Shown: positions 23,701 to 33,666 of the stretch, piece after piece
Numbering within the stretch: the stretch's first letter is position 1
How the letters are laid out: the number at the start of each line of letters is the position of its first letter
NCBI GenBank assembly: GCA_947568835.1
Contig: OX387605.1
Coordinates: forward strand, 12,776,418 to 12,840,417
DNA from: Protonemura montana
Lineage: Eukaryota; Arthropoda; Insecta; Plecoptera; Nemouridae
Reading direction: 5' to 3'
DNA length: 64,000 nucleotides
Made by a program: the position numbers and the translations under genes
The notes under the pieces: model-generated
What the model was told of the DNA's origin: nothing
The model's input: the letters and a program-made list of their open reading frames with translations, nothing else
Databases searched by the model: none

Positions 23701-26700
23701 GTTTCTCGCAAATTCGCCCCTTCTGTTAAAAATGTCGATATGAACTTCTTGACATATTACCAATTAGGTTCCTTTAAGCTCACAGCGGAGAAGTCTTCGT
23801 CTGGAAAGCGCTTGCTATATAGGTACCTCAGTATGCGCGTTGAGCAAAAAGCTTTTGTGCCAAAGACAAAACGGGGGGGGGGGGGGGGGGGGGGGGGGAA
23901 GAACGCAGCCGCCGATAATGCGCCCCGGCCAATATCGGCAGGCAAAAACCGCCCTGCTACGAGAAATGAGCTAAAGTCAACGCCTTGGTACAAAGAACAC
24001 GAACACGAGGATAGGGTTTTGGCCAGACTGGCTAAAACGATGATGACCCAAGCAATTACAAGGACGTGTGTGGGATTCAGAAAAGTGCGTAATGATGGAC
24101 AGATTTCAAAATTCAGTCTGTAGCAGCGAGTAGAATGCATGGTCGGTGTAATCGAGTTAGTTCTCTCATTAGAGTAAGATGCAAAGCCACGGCAGTAATC
24201 AGATTACAGCTGGAAATCAGGGCAAACATTAGTGAGTGTCATGATATGGTTAATATGGTATGGGATTCGATCAAATGTGAAGGATCCAAGTTGGCTCCAA
24301 GCCTCTAACCCTAACCCTTAGTCAGCCACGTTGCTCTGCTTGTAATAACCGAGAACAACCTATCAGATTTCTGCTCTAGAGGCAACGTGTTGCAAAGTGT
24401 TGTATGCAAGCATGAAATGAAACGAGGCAAACTATTCATTTAATTGCAGTTGGCAAACGTCAAATGAGCGCATTTTATGTAAATACATCATCCCATTAGT
24501 TGTCACACGATGCATTCAGCCACACACTCGAGCGTCCAACGATTCTGGCCGAATGCAGCTTGCACATATTTGCATCACTGCAGCGCGCGTTTACTGCCCA
24601 CTCGATTGTATAAAGATTGAAACCGACATGTCGTGCCGTCCGAGCTTCGATAAATCGTTCCAGAATTGCTGAATGGCCACTTTCAAAGCAAACTTGCTCA
24701 AACTTTCCACGGGGGGAGAAACAAAATCAACGTCTTGTGTTGTGGTGTCGTGTTTTCGTGCGTCCCAAACAACCCCGTTCCCTCTCTGGTCTCTCTGCAC
24801 ACAGGAGACATGGGACAGGAGACATGTCAAGACAGTCTCGTCAATAATATATCGGCGTTGCTTCTACAATGGCCAGCACCGGGATCCGCTACGGTAAGAT
24901 TGACTGACTTAATCGCCGATGCTCCGTGCTACGCTCGGTTAACTTCGTCTGACTGCTTCCAGAATCATTTTTTCCACCAATGTGATTTCGAAGAAAGATA
25001 TGATCGCTGAGTCAGCTCGTTCGACAACTTCATCGAAAGAAATTCTCGACGCAATCTATGTTCGCGATTATCTTATTTTAAACGTTTTTTCGCGGCGAGC
25101 AGAGAGTTTCCTTTATGAATAATGATCGAAATCGGCTGCTGATTTCCTCTGAAAGGGCGGCTGGGATGGTAAGAGCCTTGCAAGTGCCAACGAGCGATCA
25201 AGCGCTCGAAGCTACGCAAGTCAAGTGTGTTTGTGTGAAAAGCCATGTCCCCTCTAAAAGTTGAAACATATTATTATTAGTCAAGATCAACGTGCCGAAA
25301 CCCTGGAAAAGTGTGTGTATTAAACAACCTCCTCTCTCAACATCATACGGGAAAGTGTCAAATAATCGTTACTTCATTTCCATCGCACTTTAAAAGCGAG
25401 TGTTAACGTTTTGATATATTACACATATGCAAAAGTGAGTCACTCTAATAATTCTTTCAAACAATGACACTCATCGTGACAAATGAACTTGGCTTTTGAA
25501 ATGATGACTGTAATCCAATGTTCTCTTTCGACACCAATTCAGAGGGTACGTGTGTGTGGCAGTTAATCGTCAGGAGGGGCAGGTTAGGGAAGTAACTCAC
25601 CACGTCGATGATCTGCTGCAATGTGAGACCAAACTTCACCTCGAGGGGCTCCGACTCGTTCGCCACGGGCCGTTCTAACGTGTTGTAGATGCCGAGGAGG
25701 TAGTTGAGGAGACGTCGCTCGTGAGGGCCCTGCATGCTGCCTAGAACATACAAACAGGATGAACGCTTAGTGGTTATTCCATACTGGGCTAACTGCTGGC
25801 TCCTAAACAGATTGCCATGTCAATTTGGCTAGAGTAAAGCCTGGAAACAATTTACAAATGAACTACACGGCTTTGAGAGCCATAACCTGGCCAAATCAAC
25901 GACGTTGCAATAAATAGTAAATAATCAGTATGTTTGCAAATTGTCGAGCGATTCCTATACCTGCCAATCCATTAACAGAAATATATCATATTATTAAAAT
26001 GATAAAAGTAGTTCTATTAAGATAATAACAGAACAATTTACTTGATTGTTGTTCCGCTTAGTACAAAATGCGGCGGCAACGGATAAGCTTTTGTACCATG
26101 AAGCAACTATCCTGCGGCTCGGTTATGATAAAACTGCACAGATCTGTACTCCTGAACGTTGTTCTCATTAATCCAAACCAGGTTTAAAGCCCAGTTTCCG
26201 GGAGTCTCAAATGTGGCGTTGGTGGAGGTGCCGGGATGCAATTGCGCCACGAGCTTTCGTGGAACCGTTGAAAGCGCCGACAGTGTTTTTCATCCAAGAA
26301 TGCATTGATTTCACGTCATCTCGCAGATGGAAGTCATAAAATGGTTCTATCTTCATACTTCTGGCTGTCAGCGCACAAAGCAGTGTTTCGCTCCCTTTTC
26401 TTTCTGTCGCAGTTTTCTTTTTATTGCGTTTCCTCTCAAAAGAACTCGGGCGGAACTCAGATCAGAAGAAAACACAATATCTTAATAAATGAGAAAGCAG
26501 TTTGCCTCGATTTAATTCAATCGCGTTTTCTTCTAATGAATGAAACGCTGATAAATGAAAACCTTCCAATTTCTCTCGACCCCGCAAGTTTTCAAGTCTC
26601 TCGCTTGCTCGCACGCATATGTGACTAGATTACCTAATCACTCTTTGATGAGCAAGTAATTTCACTCGTCGTCGCCGCCGTCACCGACGTCGACGACGAC

Positions 26701-28486
26701 GACGACGACGACGACGCGCTCTACCTAGTGAGGGTCGGGGAAAGCCAGCATGCGACCTGTTATGAATTTCCCAACCGCAAGCTATTATTATTTATAGGCT
26801 GGCGGCCGATAAGAGATGATGCTGCCCTGCAGCAACGGCGGTGGCGGCAGCGATGCCGAAATACCATGTGCATTATGCACAGGTGAGTTGTCACCGTAGA
26901 CCGCGCGCGGCTCGCTTTGATTGAGATGCCGCGTGCGTGTGCGTTTGCGTGTAGTACCGCGAGTGTTGGTGTGGAGAGCACTTAATGTGCTTCAAGAGCC
27001 ACTACATACATATAGGCATGGATCGATATGGCACATCAACATGGGCCCACTTCCAGTGGTCGAGAGAGGTTGCTGGCTACACGGAGACTGTCGCTGGGAA
27101 CTTGGCCCTTTAAGGAGAATTCAGAAAATGGTCGAGCGGAGTGAAAACTATGCAGTGGAAATGAAAACTAAGCGACGCTTGCCATAGTGGGATAAGAGAG
27201 AGAGAGATGAAATTATAGTCTGTGATATTAGGAGATTCTAGAGTATTGATTTTGAATGGAGCCCAAAAAAATGTCGAGGTCTGGGAGTCGAAAGGCTTGG
27301 CGATTTCAATTCGTTGCAGTGAGGGAGTTGGCACGACTCAGGACAAATACTACGCAGAATTACTGGCCGAAAGTTGGTAATATTGTGCGGAGCTGGCAAG
27401 CGCTTGCTGAGTGGAATGTTGGAACGCTAAAGTTACTCTCACGCTACGGCACTGGGGAATAAATCACAAACGAAATGATATAGAGTAGTACACACAGGGC
27501 TTGTTTTTTTCGCCGTGAGCAACTGAATAGTAGTGCATATTTTGCTCGGTTGCACGCAAAGACGGCCATTGTTTGGAGGCACAATGAAGTTTTTTTCTGT
27601 GAGTTGCTTGCCGCGATCACAATTACAAGCGAAAAGCCGGCTTCGATCTGCGCCTAAAAATAGACGAATAAATGAAAACGCGAAATCGAGTTGTTTTTTA
27701 AACTCGATTGTATCGAATCGTTTGGTATGCCGTCGCCGAGAGCCATGGGTTCTGAGCAAAGTTTCGGATACGAGAAATGCACTCATCGTTTTTTTTTCAG
27801 TTCACTCTCAACTTGTCTGGGAACTTGATAAAGATACTTTTTCTTTGGAGTAAATTCTTCCTTTCGACATTTCCCTCAGAGTGTGTGCATCATATCTACA
27901 ATTTCTACCCCCATTCAGCCGCAAATCGTTTGCACTTTTTTTCTCGCATCGTCCTGCATCCATTCCGCATTATCATCTTTTTATCTGTTTCCCATTGTGT
28001 TACTCACGACGCGCGTCCATTTATCACACGACGGCGTCCCCGCCGGCGGCTCCGCTGCCTACAGAGCCACCACCACCGCCTTGCCCATTCATGCCCCTCC
28101 ATCCCGAGCGGGCGGCACCCACGCGATACCCGCGGCGGGTTTCATTCACACTCGGCGGCGGAAACTCGCGAGCATGCCGAGGAATCCGTTATCGGGGAAA
28201 TGTAGCATATCTTGCGTACAAAAACAATGCTAGCTCGTTGTCGTCTTGCTCGACTTTGGAGGCTGCGGCGGCTGACGAGTCGAGCCAACTTTGACGGAGA
28301 GGAATCGGGCTCGTCGTGGGACTGGGGGAGAGGGGTTGTGCCGCTCCGTGCCGCACCGCGTCGGGGAGTAGAGTTCCTTTTGCATTGATCCTCAGGACGC
28401 TGGTGCCCATAGAATCAACACCCGGCGGCGCGTTTCACATGAAACGTCTTGCCAAAGTTTTCACCAACGCTATCGCTCCTCTCTGG

Positions 28487-28536
<50 letters not shown>

Positions 28537-31500
28537 ACCCGCTCCCACTCTCTCTATCTCCCTCTATCTCTCTCTCTCTCTTCCTTTAAATATAGATTTC
28601 TAATCGTATACAGGACACCCGGGTTATTTCTCGTAAAAGATTAGTTTCGAGGAAAAATTAGTTTCTTATACCATGTGCTGTAGCAAAACTCGAAGATTGG
28701 AAAATTATATTTAGTCTCAAAAGCCGAGAAACTTTTGTGTGTTCACAATGAACGTAGTGAGATCACGATGATTTTTTTCGAGGAACAAAGACCAACGCTC
28801 TTTATAAATTGAATAACCTCGCAGGAAAACATACCTTTCGCCGATGTTCACACTCAATGGGAGTCACGGCAAAAAGATAGTTTTCTCGCGTCGGCAACAC
28901 CGGTAAAAAGTATAGGCACTAGTCCCATTGAAGTGGTCTTTCATTTGCGAATAAAAAGAATCTTAACGAGGCACTCCCGCGCTTGGATAATGCCACATGG
29001 AGTACATCTCTAGTAGCATGGAGGGCTCTTTGCATGCATAATTAGAGTCAGCCTCTTTGTCACTCACACTGCATGCGATCCAGGCAATTAATAAAGATCT
29101 CTAAAATGCGTCCTAGTAGTGACTAAAAAGAGAGTTTCTACTTCCAATAAAACGGTCCTGTTCATTTAAATAAGCTGCAAAGTGTCGAACATGGCCCAAC
29201 GCCTTTTCTGGTAAAATTATTGAAGATGGTTTCCATTTTCCACCGTTCACATGGGGCAGTAAAAAATGTCTTTTATGAGAAAAATACTTGATAAACTCGC
29301 TATAATTTAGTATTTAACGCATTTCGAAAACGGACAAAGAATTTAATTAATTTCCTGCGGAGGCAGCACCTTGCTATGCACCGCTCATGCGGTCGACATC
29401 GTCACCGCCGTCGACGAGCTCATCAGAGCCACGCGACGCTCGCCACGCCATCCATCACGACGGCGTTGGCGTCGGCACCGCGAGGCGCCGCGACGCCAGT
29501 GATTGATCGCCCTCCGCGAACACGCCGTTGACACCGGTCAATTTCCGGCCCGCGCCCGAAATTGTCAATCTTATCGCTCCAGTTGCGCGCTCCTTCGGGG
29601 CGGTCTACGCCACCGTCTGCTGCCGCGCGACGACTCGGAATTGAACGCTGGGTTGTATAGTCGGGTCGGGCGTCTGAGAATTCAATCAGCTACATTTTGA
29701 CTGCCAGATCTAGACATCCAAGTGTGTAAAGCGGATTCAGTTTCGAGATTAGGCCGGCAGTATTCCGCGCAGCGTCGCGGCGCTTCAGAGTCGGCGGCGC
29801 CCATTAGATTGTCTCGTAATTGAAAACAATGAGCGGAAGTCAACACGAGAGAGCGCACGGGTAGAGTTATGGAGAGGGTGGCGGGTGTGAATTCGCTACG
29901 GCGGCCGTGGCGCTAGGACTCGGTTTTGGGGCAAGCTGGCGCGATCGAATATACGTGGGGCGCAACCCACCCTGCAGCTGGCGAACGACAACATGATTTA
30001 GCTGAATGGCACTACCGGCTAAATAAGAATTCGTCCGTTCGGCTCACAAGCAATTCATCTCTTTGCAATTCAATAAAATTGCAACATTCCTTTACGAATG
30101 TGTTCAATATCAACTGTGTATTATACATCACCTTCAATAGGGAATATATACCCATGGCTTGTCGCGAAGTTAAACATGATAAATCATAACGGCTTCTCTC
30201 CACGACTGCAGCTTTCGCTGGTAATATTATTTAAGACTCCGAGGCAAATCTACCTATACGTGTTCGATCACACATGTACACATCCATCCGTACGCACACT
30301 CACGCACGAGCCACGCCCCCCGTATGCTGCAGAGGCACGACGCCGCGGATCGATCGGGAGGCTTCGCTTCAACACGACGCCGCCGCCGCCGCGACGCCGA
30401 ACAAGCGACGTCGTCGCTAAGCAGGCGTTGGCGCCCCTGTAACCACGGCAAGCGACGCGGCGAACGGTGGGCTAGCGAAATGTCGAGACGCTTCTAGAAG
30501 CTCCTATTTCCTCTTCACCTCACCTCACCGTCGATCTCTCTTTCAACCTCGTTCTTAATATTCAAGGGATGAATAGGAACTGTCCCGAAAACGCGCGAAG
30601 CGATTCGTCCTGAGTGTGTGGAACTAATCCACAACCATAGAGACATTCTCTATGAAACTTCATGAGAAGTTATTTTTATGAACGAGCCAGCTTCGTTGAC
30701 AGTTGGAAAACTTGTAGAGCGTTCACCGTCAATCTTTCCCCTCGTTCGAAGCTGTGACATTCGTCAATGCCAGAGAGTGAATCTGGCCTGCACGTCGCAG
30801 CGTCGAGTCTGGGCCAGTAAGGCACTGGGGTGCGTATTTGACGTGGAAACGATAAATTAGGGTGTTGCTTCTGGTGCACTACTCGATGAATGGACGCTCG
30901 AGGGGCTGAATGGACGCCGTCCACGACGCCCGCGACGCCTGCGACGCCCGCATAGGGTGCCTGCATGGCCTACATATTTCATGGGAGCAGACCAGCTAGC
31001 GCGAGGGCCCGTCGACGGTATCCCGGTGCAGCCACCAACGCGGCGGCCATATTTCAGCGTGCCCCGCGCTCTTTCCTCCATTGTGATAACAGCCAATAGT
31101 AGAGCGCGCGCGAGTAACGACGGCATAAACAAAAGCAAAGCGCTACCGAGGCTCTTTTTTTCCGCTCCTCTGCAGTGGAAAAAGCGAAATGTTTAATAAA
31201 ATCTCCGGTTTTAGATTTTCGTATGTTTGGCAGTATAAACAATGGCGGTGCCACTACCGCGCGTACACATAAATTATGTACGCGTGTGAGTGTGTGTATG
31301 TGTTTTTTTTAATTGTGTCTCGCTTTTTGGTAACAATCGCATGATCTAGCCCGCCTATGCAATTTAGTGGCTCCGAATGTCGCTTCCACGAGCTTCTCAT
31401 CTGGCCCGTGCGGAAGACTGGTTTCAACTCGGTGCCGCGATGCTCTCTATCGACGATGGGCGTTACTCAGAGATGGAACTCGCTAATCATAATAAATATG

Positions 31501-33438
31501 AATTACGGCCACCTCCGTGAAAATAAAACCACAAGCGTCGGTGAGCTCGGCCACAGTGAGCTTTTTTTGTAATCAAGAATGGGATCTTACCGGGGGCAAT
31601 GAAAAGGGTGCAGTTACAACTATTACACGAAATAACTAGTTGATTAAATCTGAAGTTAGTAGTGGAAGATAATAAACAAAAACTTAATTAATTTAGACAC
31701 TAAAATTCAGCAATTTCGTTTAATAATAAATACACCCTCGTGTAGAAACGTGTGTAGGAGCAGCCGGATTTTATTAGCCATAATTGCATTTTTATTCGTC
31801 AATAAAAGTAATTTTATCTCTGGTGTACACTATTTAAAATCAATTAGGTTATTTTGTGCTCATCTTTATTGTGCACTTAATTTAAAATTGATCCGTGTCT
31901 TCTCGATTGCCAGACTCGAGCACACAAATGGCAAACAAAACAGAGCGTGACGATAAATTGAGTATGGCGTGTCAACTGCAATTCCCGAAGTCGCTTGTCT
32001 GCGTTAACGCCTTCTGATCCATTCCAACAGCCATTAGGTCCCTGGTTCAAGACCCTGGGGAGTCGGGATTTCGCCCTAGGATCTCTTGCATTGCATAGGT
32101 TGACACGCGGCTCCGATCCCGGCGCCTCCACCAATCGCGTGTCAACAGCGCGGGAAACGTGTTTGACCACTTCGTTAGCATGCAGTTTGTTTACCGTTCG
32201 AGGGGATAAAATCAAATGTTTGTTCGACTGGATCGAAAGAAACGTCTCAAAGACACCTGTCGATGAGTTGTATCATTTTATAACTGCTTAAATATTGGTT
32301 TAATTTCTCTGGCTTAACGCGATGAAACTGGAAACTTGAGGCAAAGTAAACAATACAATTACAACGCATGATGCTAATACAAAGCATTACACAAGACGAG
32401 TATAAAAAAAACAACAATAAACATAATTTTCATTTACGTTGTGCATCAGTTTTGACACTGAAAAATGTTTAAATCCTCCCAAGACAATCCAATGTGTAGC
32501 TAAAGCACATCAATCGGAGAAAAAATAAATACACTCGACATTTATCTCGCCGAGCTAAGTAATGGACAGCGCATTACGGGCCGGATAACGAGTGCTAGCA
32601 AGCACGGATATTAGCGCATGCTGAATAAGTGGGCTTTGCATAAAACATGTTTTAAAAGTAATCGCACCTGAGGCAAGTATCAATAATTAATGTGACTCGT
32701 ACATAATGCTCGAGCCGCCTGTATATGGGAACAAAACGCTCAGCGGTGTCGGCGGTGGCAAGGAAGTGCATGCCACTAAACGGGAATGAAGATTAAAGAT
32801 CGAACAAGAAATGAGCGGGTTCCATTCAGTCGACCGGGGCTGCAGTCAAAACTAATGAATGGAGAGGAAGTGGTGCCTCATTCATCCAATAACGCTCATT
32901 AAAAATTAGCTTTACGTTCTTGTTATGTTTAGCTTAAGCATGCCATTCTTGTTGCGGTACTTTATCAATGAAAATCTTTTTAATCGGTGCGTTAATATTT
33001 TGAAAATATTTCTGCATGCATTGTTACCACGGTAGTTTAAGTATGGGCATTTTAAAATGTATAAGTTTATTAACAGCCCAGTGCGTCATTGAAGAAAATT
33101 GCGAGCTATAAAGACTATTGGCAGCAAACACCACAAATAACAGCGTTAAAACCTTCACACAAAGGCATTGTTTTAGTCTCGCCCCAAACCTGCCACGGAG
33201 GCGTTCACTGACTTCTCCGCCGTCAACGTTTTCACGACGGCAAACAGCAGCTTGGCCTCGTTTTTAATTGACCTAGTTTTTACTATTGTCCCCTACCCCA
33301 TCCAAGCCTGCCCATGGACCACTTTACACAGCAACCTGTCGAAACCGTGCATCCAAACAATAGTCACTCACTTTTCGGCAGAATGGTGAGCAGCAACGCA
33401 AGCGTAAGCACGATCCACGTCAGCGGCGGCACTGACAT
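8237..33438 (-). CDS. nAChRalpha6: Nicotinic acetylcholine receptor alpha subunit, alpha6/alpha7-like (10 coding exons plus 2 alternative exons)
   Basis: Minus-strand exons in transcript order: 33438-33372, 25740-25601, 23370-23326 (or 22729-22685), 19231-19122, 16768-16588, 15520-15445, 14948-14754, 12177-12091 (or 11750-11664), 8914-8805 and 8710-8237. Using one version at each duplicated position gives 1485 bases in frame, i.e. 494 residues plus stop, the usual size for the family. The product is a ligand-gated cation channel subunit of the neuronal plasma membrane. Features: signal peptide (about 1-22), Cys-loop C154 and C168 with 13 residues between, loop C with YQCC (Cys219-Cys220), which marks an alpha subunit, TM1 about 238-261, TM2 about 269-291, TM3 about 303-323, cytoplasmic loop with [20 protein letters not shown], and TM4 near the C-terminus (ends SAPHIIVQ). 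The closest relatives I recall are insect Dalpha5/6/7-type subunits. The exon 3 and exon 8 duplications favour the alpha6 label; orthology needs a tree. Confidence 0.94.
8805..8914 (-). CDS. nAChRalpha6: nAChR exon 9 (TM3)
   Basis: Acceptor TGCCTTGCAG, donor GTGAGC. It completes Gly301 and encodes [20 protein letters not shown] then [16 protein letters not shown]. The split Gly appears to be the position called G275 in thrips alpha6, which is linked to spinosyn resistance when replaced by Glu; here the wild-type Gly is encoded with either TM2 exon. Confidence 0.96.
10085..10131. repeat. GGT/TGG-rich simple repeat
   Basis: Imperfect TGG triplets in the nAChR intron between the TM2 and TM3 exons; on the transcribed strand this is a CCA/ACC pyrimidine-rich repeat. 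Confidence 0.85.
11664..11750 (-). CDS. nAChRalpha6: nAChR exon 8, version 2 (alternative, divergent TM2)
   Basis: An 87-bp exon with the same length and phase as version 1, between acceptor TGTGTTCCAG and the weak donor GTTAGC. It encodes [20 protein letters not shown] then VSDAVPLI. Compared with version 1 it has V5'I, T12'V, L15'S, N16'L, E20'Q and T21'V, while Leu9' is kept. It starts 340 bp downstream of version 1. The reading frame is intact and substitutions are conservative, so it looks functional and alternatively used rather than decayed. Confidence 0.9.
12091..12177 (-). CDS. nAChRalpha6: nAChR exon 8, version 1 (pore-lining TM2)
   Basis: An 87-bp exon between acceptor TCTGTTGCAG and donor GTAGTG, phase 1 at both ends. 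It encodes [20 protein letters not shown] then VSDAIPLL. Leu9' (gate) and Glu20' (outer ring) are present. This is the conventional insect-like alpha6 TM2 form. Confidence 0.95.
12709..12830 (+). repeat. Dispersed repeat, copy 1
   Basis: Begins GGTGGATGAGCC and contains the core TTGCTCTGCGGGCTGCGTT, followed by an ATTTCCAT...GATATCGGATTGAAA tail. Copy 2 lies about 165 bp downstream in the same orientation with the same order of blocks. It sits inside the nAChR intron before the TM2 exon. Confidence 0.6.
12872..12990 (+). repeat. Dispersed repeat, copy 2
   Basis: GGTGGAGGAGGAGCCGGT, a core TTGCTTTGCGGGCTGCATT, then ATATTTCCA...GATATCGGGTTAAAAAA, paralleling copy 1 over roughly 110 bp with indels. 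Confidence 0.6.
14754..14948 (-). CDS. nAChRalpha6: nAChR exon 7 (loop C and TM1)
   Basis: Acceptor CCTCCCCCAG, donor GTAACG. It encodes [20 protein letters not shown] with the vicinal cysteines of the agonist site, the pre-TM1 RRR basic cluster, TM1 ([20 protein letters not shown]) and the TM1-TM2 turn [10 protein letters not shown]. It ends in one base of Gly272, the residue shared by both TM2 versions. Confidence 0.96.
15445..15520 (-). CDS. nAChRalpha6: nAChR exon 6 (short)
   Basis: A 76-bp exon between acceptor TTGCTTCTAG and donor GTGAGT. It encodes [20 protein letters not shown] and EWYLI, ending in one base of Gly207. The [15 protein letters not shown] core is a hallmark of this subunit group. 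Confidence 0.94.
16588..16768 (-). CDS. nAChRalpha6: nAChR exon 5 (Cys-loop)
   Basis: Acceptor TGTGCGTTAG, donor GTAGTA. It encodes [30 protein letters not shown], then the signature Cys-loop [15 protein letters not shown], and GSWTYDGNQ. The 13-residue spacing between the loop cysteines is exactly that of the pentameric receptor superfamily. Confidence 0.96.
19122..19231 (-). CDS. nAChRalpha6: nAChR exon 4
   Basis: Acceptor GTTTGCAG, donor GTAAAG. It encodes [20 protein letters not shown], then [16 protein letters not shown] (loop A region, [10 protein letters not shown]), leaving AG of Ser121 to be completed by exon 5. NES at the centre is a second potential glycosylation site. Confidence 0.95.
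19232..22684. other. nAChR intron between exons 3 and 4, no other feature
   Basis: About 3.45 kb of mostly AT-rich sequence with a short CA repeat just outside at 19024-19041 and a GCC-rich patch near 22010-22035. I see no further exon-3-like or exon-4-like duplicate. Confidence 0.5.
22685..22729 (-). CDS. nAChRalpha6: nAChR exon 3, version 2 ([15 protein letters not shown]), alternative
   Basis: A second 45-bp exon with the same phase, acceptor TCTTGCAATAG and donor GTAAGTG. It encodes [15 protein letters not shown], differing from version 1 at 4 of 15 positions (I6L, T8I, A11I, N14S). The two lie 596 bp apart and are expected to be used one at a time, as in insect alpha6. Confidence 0.92.
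23326..23370 (-). CDS. nAChRalpha6: nAChR exon 3, version 1 ([15 protein letters not shown])
   Basis: A 45-bp exon between acceptor CCTTCTTCTAG and donor GTAAGT. It encodes 15 residues, [15 protein letters not shown] (beta2 strand/loop D region), in phase 0 at both ends. It resembles one of the two alternative exon-3 forms known in insect alpha6 genes. Confidence 0.92.
23873..23898. repeat. Poly-G homopolymer (26 bp)
   Basis: Uninterrupted run of 26 G in the nAChR intron between exon 2 and exon 3; transcribed as poly-C in the nAChR pre-mRNA. Confidence 0.95.
25601..25740 (-). CDS. nAChRalpha6: nAChR exon 2 (N-terminal helix and loop)
   Basis: Acceptor ATGTTCTAG and donor GTGAGT. It encodes [20 protein letters not shown] followed by [13 protein letters not shown] and [11 protein letters not shown], near-identical to insect alpha6/7 N-termini. 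NES is a potential N-glycosylation site. Confidence 0.95.
26688..26716. repeat. CGA triplet microsatellite
   Basis: About nine consecutive CGA/GAC triplets within nAChR intron 1. Confidence 0.9.
28491..28534. repeat. AT dinucleotide microsatellite
   Basis: Twenty-two consecutive AT units, followed at 28550-28582 by a CT-rich tract; both in nAChR intron 1. Confidence 0.95.
33372..33438 (-). CDS. nAChRalpha6: nAChR exon 1 (start codon and signal peptide)
   Basis: On the minus strand ATG is at 33438-33436, followed by [17 protein letters not shown], a clear signal-peptide core, and ILPK. The exon ends AAAA before the consensus donor GTGAGTGAC, leaving one base that joins GC of exon 2 to make Ser23. 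That phase match and the GC-rich surroundings support it as the true first coding exon, despite the 7.6-kb intron 1 between it and exon 2. Confidence 0.85.
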
Positions 33439-33634
33439 CCTCCCTTTCTCTAGCTTGGGAGTGTCCACGGTCCACGATCTCCTTCACAGAAGGCCACTAC
33501 CATAAAGTTGCTCGTGCACAAAAACGTCGCCGTCGTCGCGGGTTACTCTCGACATCGCGGTCGCTATGAGCTGCCCCCCGACTTGGCCGTCATAACAACA
33601 ACTCGATGGCAAGCGAACGTGGTGGCGGTTGTCT

Positions 33635-33666
<32 letters not shown>

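Larger units (their letters stand above)
25741..33371. other. nAChR intron 1 (7.6 kb)
   Basis: The longest intron of the gene. It contains a CGA repeat, an AT dinucleotide repeat with an adjacent CT-rich tract, and CpG-rich patches near 26.65-26.95, 28.0-28.4, 29.4-29.8 and 30.3-31.1 kb. No coding exon is supported; the GC-rich patches could be regulatory or carry alternative first exons, but nothing in the sequence decides this. Confidence 0.5.

Noticed and set aside
24306-24321. Telomere-like TAACCCTAACCCT
   Set aside because: Only two units; no array and no boundary structure, so probably chance.
26221-26235. 15-mer GGTGGAGGTGCCGGG shared with 55684-55698
   Set aside because: A 15-base identity is expected about once or twice by chance in 64 kb and the flanks do not align convincingly.
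32041-32060. GGTTCAAGACC tRNA/SINE-like B-box
   Set aside because: No A-box or acceptor stem found; a single box is expected by chance.
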